The notes below the pieces were generated by a model. It saw only the letters and a program-made list of their open reading frames with translations, did no database searches and had not been told where the DNA came from. Both the position numbers and the translations under genes were made by a program. Source: CAYMQB01 sp964392665 (GTDB taxonomy: Bacteria; Hydrothermota; E44-bin80). Taken from it: 64,000 nucleotides of DNA. The DNA lies in assembly GCA_964392665.1 (NCBI GenBank), contig CAYMQB010000003.1:43990-107989 (forward strand), in the 5' to 3' direction. Of this stretch, positions 60,403 to 64,000 are shown in pieces (positions within the stretch are counted from its first letter, which is position 1; every line of letters starts with the position of its first letter).

Positions 60403-61443
60403 TCATCCGACTGGCATCTTTAGTACGGCAGCTCCTTGAATTTTTCCCTGCTTCAACAAATTAAGAGCCTTGTTAACACCTTTTAGTTCGAATACTTGAA
60501 TCTCGGGTCTGATTGGTATGTTGGTTGCCAGTGCAAGAAATTCCTCCGCATCTTTTCGAGTTACATTCGCTATGCTCTTTAATTGCTTTTCATTCCAGAG
60601 GTCACGGGCGTAGTTTAACTTAAGAAGGGAGTCCTTATCCGTGTTTTCTTTTCTTATTGCGTTGATGACGAACATTCCACCTTTCTCCAACACCCTCATT
60701 CCTTCTACAATTGGGTTCCACGCAGGCGTGAAGTCTATGGCACGGTTCAAATTCCGAGGAGGGTAGTCGCCTGTTGCCCCAACCCAATCGGCACCTAGTT
60801 TCTTAGCCAATTCTTGATGTTCCTTTTGACCCGGTCGGGTGAAAACAAAGACTTTGCTCTTGGGATACTTATATTTTACTATTTGTATAATAATGTGAGC
60901 AGATGCCCCGAAACCAAACAATCCGATGGTATCTCCATTACTGATGTCGGTTAATCTCAAGGAGCGATAGCCAACAACACCTGCACACATAAGAGGTGCT
61001 GCCTCCGTATCTGAGAACGATTCTGGTATTGGATATGCGGAATCTTGAGGGACAATTGTGTATTCTGCATATCCGCCATTTGCATCCCTGCCCGTAGCCT
61101 TAAATTCCTTGCACAGATTTTCATAACCTGAAAGGCAGAATGTGCACTTTCCACAACTTGAGTAGAACCAGGCAATGCCAACTCTGTCACCGGGTTTGAA
61201 TTTACTTGCCCCAGAACCCAGTTTTTCCACTCTTCCAACAATCTCATGACCTAAAATAATTGGTAGTTTCGGAGGAGGAGTTCTACCTTCGATTTCATCC
61301 AGTTCCGTGTGACAGACACCGCAGGCAGAAACCTTTACAAGAGCTTCTCCCGGTCCAGGTTCCGGGATTGGCAGTTCAACCAGTCTTAACGGTTCCGGAT
61401 TCTCTTTTAATGTAGCGACCTTCTCAAGTAATTGAGCCTTCAT
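60403..61443 (-). CDS. Zinc-dependent alcohol dehydrogenase
   Basis: 346 aa MDR-family enzyme. Catalytic zinc ligands are in SACGVCHTELDEIEG and GHEIVGRV, structural zinc in CGKCTFCLSGYENLC (about 95-109), and the NAD site is IGLFGFGASAHIIIQI (about 173-188). It catalyses NAD(P)-linked alcohol/aldehyde conversion; substrate preference cannot be read from the sequence. It stands alone, with no clear link to the hydrogenase genes. Confidence 0.9.
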   Translation of the reverse strand: MKAQLLEKVATLKENPEPLRLVELPIPEPGPGEALVKVSACGVCHTELDEIEGRTPPPKLPIILGHEIVGRVEKLGSGASKFKPGDRVGIAWFYSSCGKCTFCLSGYENLCKEFKATGRDANGGYAEYTIVPQDSAYPIPESFSDTEAAPLMCAGVVGYRSLRLTDISNGDTIGLFGFGASAHIIIQIVKYKYPKSKVFVFTRPGQKEHQELAKKLGADWVGATGDYPPRNLNRAIDFTPAWNPIVEGMRVLEKGGMFVINAIRKENTDKDSLLKLNYARDLWNEKQLKSIANVTRKDAEEFLALATNIPIRPEIQVFELKGVNKALNLLKQGKIQGAAVLKMPVG

Positions 61444-61463
61444 CGTGCTTGCTCCTTTTTTTT

Positions 61464-61755
61464 GTCATTCCCGCGCCCTTTTCTGTCATTCCTGCCCCGT
61501 GTCAAGCACGAGGTAAACACCAGCGGGAATCCATTGTGTTTCTTGTTCTGGATACCTGTTTTCACAGGTATGACAACAAAATAATATCCTTTTCTGTCAT
61601 TCCCGCCCCGTGTCAAGCACGGGGTAAACTCCAGCGGGAATCCATTGTGTTTCTTGTTCTGGATACCTGTTTTCACAGGTATGACAACAAAATAATATCC
61701 TTTTCTGTCATTCCCGCCCCGTGTCAAGCACGAGGTAAACTCCAGCGGGAATCCA
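61464..61755. repeat. 111-bp tandem repeat cluster, left block
   Basis: Two full units and one partial unit with an exact 111-bp period (61477, 61588, 61699). Each unit contains two inverted repeats: CCCCGTGTCAAGCACGGGG-type and ACCTGTTTTCACAGGT. The 37-codon period keeps reading frames open, giving false ORFs on both strands. Confidence 0.85.
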
Positions 61756-61763
61756 GCTTCACT

Positions 61764-62054
61764 TTATAACAAATCATAATATAAGTCCTTCCAGAACCGA
61801 TTTTCTTTCTCAATCAGTCTGATTTTCCATGCCCTCTTCCATTTCTTTATACATTTCTCACGATGAATCGCGGTCTTAACATCTTTTGTAATTTCATAAT
61901 ATACTAATAGATGAACATTGTACTTTTTTGTAAAACCTTCGGTCAAATTATGCTTATGTTCATAAACTCTTCGAATCAAATCATTCGTAATGCCCGTATA
62001 CAATGTTCCATTTCTTTTACTTGCCAATATATATACACAATACTGTCTATTCAT
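61764..62054 (-). CDS. GIY-YIG domain nuclease family protein
   Basis: 96 aa, one GIY-YIG catalytic domain. Conserved residues: YCVYILASKRNGTLYTGIT (the YVY/YTG form of GIY-YIG), RRVYEHKHN, and the later Glu-Lys-rich helix. Small stand-alone members of this type are often embedded in clusters of 100-bp hairpin repeats, as here. It starts at ATG 62054; an ATG eight codons earlier is possible. Repair, mobility or repeat maintenance are all possible roles. Confidence 0.8.
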   Translation of the reverse strand: MNRQYCVYILASKRNGTLYTGITNDLIRRVYEHKHNLTEGFTKKYNVHLLVYYEITKDVKTAIHREKCIKKWKRAWKIRLIEKENRFWKDLYYDLL

Positions 62055-62117
62055 TTTTCCGCTTTTTGCTGTCGTCAATTATTTGACTCCCTTGCATTTC
62101 GTGCTCATTGCTTATAA

Positions 62118-62330
62118 GTTCTGGATACCTGTTTTCACAGGTGTGACAACGAAATAAAATCCTTTTCTGTCATTCCCGCCCCGTGTCAAGCACGGGGTAA
62201 ACTCCAGCGGGAATCCATTGTGTTTCTTGTTCTGGATACCTGTTTTCACAGGTATGACAACAAAATAATATCCTTTTCTGTCATTCCTGCGCACCTTTTC
62301 TGTCATTCCTGCGAAGGCAGGAATCCATTG
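62118..62330. repeat. 111-bp tandem repeat cluster, right block
   Basis: A partial unit, one full unit (62161-62271) and a decaying last unit of the same 111-bp family as the left block. The two blocks flank the GIY-YIG gene in the same orientation. Confidence 0.8.
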
Positions 62331-62338
62331 TCTGTAGG

Positions 62339-63088
62339 TTACCGAACTACCCGTCCGATTGCTATACTCTCATACTGCTTGCTGTAGCGAGGGTTGCTCC
62401 AATAGTAGTAGTCGTTGTCCTTGCTGAACCACATAATGCCCTTGCCTACGCCATCTGAACAGGATACATTGTCCTCATCTGTATTACGCGTATCATCACT
62501 ATGCGGCTTGCTTGTTGCATCTACCACATATACCCAACGTGTATTCGGGTCCACTGTAGATGGATGTGACTTTGAGTATGTTACCATGACATGACCAGTG
62601 CTATTGGAATTTTCATCTTCGTCCTTGTAAGCGATAATATCCCCGGGCCTAACTTTTGATATATCTCTGACTCTAATCCAGCCATTTCTTGGTTTATTAG
62701 AAGGTAGATTACGGAAGAACTTGTAATAATCTACTGCACGGGGGTATGCATATCTATCAGAGTCATATGAAATAGCCCTGTAATCTTCTTTTACAGTGTT
62801 TTCCAGAACATAACCTACAAATCCTGAACAGTTACAGATATATACAGCTTCTTTCTCGGATACTATGCGTTTCCCGTAATAAGCAGTAAAACCCTCCTTC
62901 TCCTCCATATTTCGCAGGATACGGCTTATTTCATTGAGTATTGCCTTAGAAGCAGTACTTGTTGTAATCTCTAAGGTGGGGGGGGTGCCACCGTGGAAAT
63001 TCGATATTTCCCTTACATGGCATCCAGTTGCACATATCACAATTGCTATTATCACTATGAGAAATAAGATTAGGACTTTTTTCTTCAT
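62339..63088 (-). CDS. Lipoprotein with NlpC/P60-like cysteine hydrolase domain
   Basis: 249 aa. Type II signal peptide (1-21, ILFLIVIIAIVICATGC) with lipobox Cys22 (ATGC). The C-terminal domain has a likely catalytic Cys in CNCSGFVGYVL, the loop VRPGDIIAYKDE and His in STGHVMVTYS, as in NlpC/P60 and CHAP-type peptidases that cut cell-wall peptides. An aromatic patch near the end (DNDYYYWSNPRY) is unusual. No operon partners are seen. Confidence 0.7.
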   Translation of the reverse strand: MKKKVLILFLIVIIAIVICATGCHVREISNFHGGTPPTLEITTSTASKAILNEISRILRNMEEKEGFTAYYGKRIVSEKEAVYICNCSGFVGYVLENTVKEDYRAISYDSDRYAYPRAVDYYKFFRNLPSNKPRNGWIRVRDISKVRPGDIIAYKDEDENSNSTGHVMVTYSKSHPSTVDPNTRWVYVVDATSKPHSDDTRNTDEDNVSCSDGVGKGIMWFSKDNDYYYWSNPRYSKQYESIAIGRVVR

Positions 63089-63159
63089 TTATCAAACTGG
63101 GTTATCTAATCTTGCACTTCATACACCATTTTTCAGTTTTCAGGTTGGTTGTGATATTT

Positions 63160-63726
63160 TTATTGTTTTGAATAAATCGTAAAGTGATGTTCTGGTAGGA
63201 AATCAAATACCTTTTCAAGCAAATATCCGGCTTCTTTCATCTCTTGAATGATGACTTCTTTTGGAAGGTGGTGACCGAACATACTATGGAAAGAGAAAGA
63301 CTTCTTTTTCTTATACTCTATGATAACTATCCTGCCCTCTGGTTTTAAAAAGTCTTTGAGGTTCCTGAAATACTCGACTCGATTTCTTATATGGTGGGTG
63401 ACATCACGCATAAAGATAAAATTCAGAGTTCTTTCCGGTATATCTAACCGGGTTTCTTTTGCCAGTATTGGAAAGATATTATTCAATCCTATTTCCCCGG
63501 CACTGTGCTTGATAAATTCCAGAAAATTCGAGTTTGTATCGACGGGATAAACTTTTCCATTCTCGCCCACTATTTCGGCAAATCGCAGGGAAAAATAGCC
63601 TCCACCTGCACCAATATCGGCAATATTCTGAGCGTCTTTCAGCTCCATAGATGCTATAATCTCATCGGGCTTGTTTTCTGGGTTCGACGCCTTTTTATTG
63701 AACATTTTTGCTTTAGAGTTTTTCAT
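63160..63726 (-). CDS. Class I SAM-dependent methyltransferase
   Basis: 188 aa. Motif I is NIADIGAGGGYFSLRFAE (about 34-51), motif II region VYPVDTNSNFLEF, and LNFIFMRDVTHHIRN plus LKPEGRIVIIEYKK form the later motifs. It resembles the UbiE/Methyltransf_25 group. The N-terminus lacks a clear substrate domain, so the acceptor is unknown. Confidence 0.82.
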   Translation of the reverse strand: MKNSKAKMFNKKASNPENKPDEIIASMELKDAQNIADIGAGGGYFSLRFAEIVGENGKVYPVDTNSNFLEFIKHSAGEIGLNNIFPILAKETRLDIPERTLNFIFMRDVTHHIRNRVEYFRNLKDFLKPEGRIVIIEYKKKKSFSFHSMFGHHLPKEVIIQEMKEAGYLLEKVFDFLPEHHFTIYSKQ

Positions 63727-63777
63727 TATACGATTTTATTGAAGTATTAGCCCTTCGCTCATTTCATTCACTCAGGA

Positions 63778-63818
63778 CTAACATTTTTACGGAAATCGAA
63801 GATTTTCTAAAATGTTAG
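63778..63818 (-). terminator. Hairpin downstream of tRNA-Asn, possible terminator
   Basis: CTAACATTTT and AAAATGTTAG form a 10-bp stem with a 21-base loop directly after the tRNA 3' end. There is no long T-run, so a terminator role is uncertain. Confidence 0.4.
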
Positions 63819-63891
63819 CTCCTCAGGTAGGACTCGAACCTACGACATCCTGATTAACAGTCAGGCGCTCTCCCAACTGAGCTACTGAGGA
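63819..63891 (-). tRNA. tRNA-Asn (GTT anticodon)
   Basis: 73 nt. Acceptor stem TCCTCAG/CTGAGGA, D-loop AGTTGGGA, anticodon loop CTGTTAA with anticodon GTT, T-loop TTCGAGT. The discriminator base is G. CCA is not encoded. Its promoter is at 63908-63936. Confidence 0.97.
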
Positions 63892-63907
63892 ACTTATTTA
63901 TGGCTTA

Positions 63908-63936
63908 TGTATATATCAAGTTAAGGAATTTGTCAA
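63908..63936 (-). promoter_or_regulatory. Sigma-70 promoter of tRNA-Asn
   Basis: Minus strand TTGACA (63936-63931), a 17-bp spacer and TATACA (63913-63908). It places transcription start about 10 bases before the tRNA 5' end. Confidence 0.8.
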
Positions 63937-64000
63937 GGGTAATTTGACAGGTTCTTAATTATCGAGTGTTTTATGTCTACAGAGGTGGTTTTTACAGCCA

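Noticed and set aside
61440..61769. Reading frames on both strands across the repeat block, and a similar one at 62112-62306
   Set aside because: The 111-bp unit is 37 codons long, so open frames are a by-product of the repeat. The translations are repetitive with no domain.
61464..62330. CRISPR array
   Set aside because: Units are tandem, near-identical over their whole 111 bp, without unique spacers, and no cas genes are present.

Overview
This 64 kb window looks like a chromosome segment of an anaerobic, Gram-negative-type bacterium. It has three TolC/RND-type envelope genes in each of two efflux operons, a heptosyltransferase-like glycosyltransferase, a lipoprotein, sigma-70 and sigma-54 promoters, and a tRNA-Asn without an encoded CCA end. 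No 16S or other strong phylogenetic marker is present. The gene mix (group 3b and 3c-type NiFe hydrogenases, Hdr modules, DUF2339, DUF1573) and the dispersed hairpin repeats fit poorly studied candidate phyla such as WOR-3/Stahlbacteria or TA06, but that placement is a low-confidence inference.

Layout. 0-2.2 kb: glycosyltransferase family 9, a DUF1573 exported protein and a Mth938-like protein. 2.2-8.1 kb (minus): TolC/adaptor/RND efflux operon behind a small barrel-like protein. 8.4-14.3 kb (plus): a second TolC/adaptor/RND operon ending in a MarR regulator, with a perfect 24-bp palindrome on its promoter. 14.3-19 kb: an inverted-repeat element, a PhaR-type regulator, an acyltransferase and a 1003-aa DUF2339 membrane protein. 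19-25.4 kb (minus): complete NiFe-hydrogenase maturation operon hypF-C-D-E-A-B plus a maturation protease. 25.5-31.3 kb (minus): compact operon for a hydrogenase-heterodisulfide-reductase-like complex (HdrA-MvhD fusion, small and large hydrogenase subunits, HdrC, HdrB) behind a sigma-70 promoter with a CRP/FNR-like site. 31.7-51.2 kb (minus): about 19.5 kb of tightly spaced Hdr, MvhD, FrhB/FdhB-like, sulfur-carrier (TusA, DsrE), TauE/SafE exporter and hydrogenase genes. This run starts with two response-regulator fusions carrying GcvH-like domains, one of them also fused to HdrC, and is led by a near-perfect sigma-54 promoter. 51.7-55.1 kb (minus): NtrC-type activator and its histidine kinase. 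55.4-59.4 kb (plus): group 3b (sulfhydrogenase-type) hydrogenase operon. 59.3-64 kb: TPR protein, zinc alcohol dehydrogenase, 111-bp repeat clusters around a GIY-YIG gene, NlpC/P60-like lipoprotein, methyltransferase and tRNA-Asn.

How the genes may work together. The window encodes three cytoplasmic NiFe hydrogenases, their maturation set and at least two Hdr-type flavin/iron-sulfur electron-transfer complexes. HdrA-HdrB-HdrC-MvhADG sets are known flavin-based electron bifurcation modules. Here the second set is joined to TusA, DsrE and GcvH-like domains, the same partners found in the sulfur-oxidising sHdr/LbpA pathway, and to a sulfite/sulfonate-type exporter. A local kinase/NtrC pair, a sigma-54 promoter and REC domains built into the enzyme-associated proteins suggest both transcriptional and direct phosphorylation control. 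This control of an Hdr-hydrogenase-sulfur-carrier system is the most novel part of the window. Its substrate is unknown.
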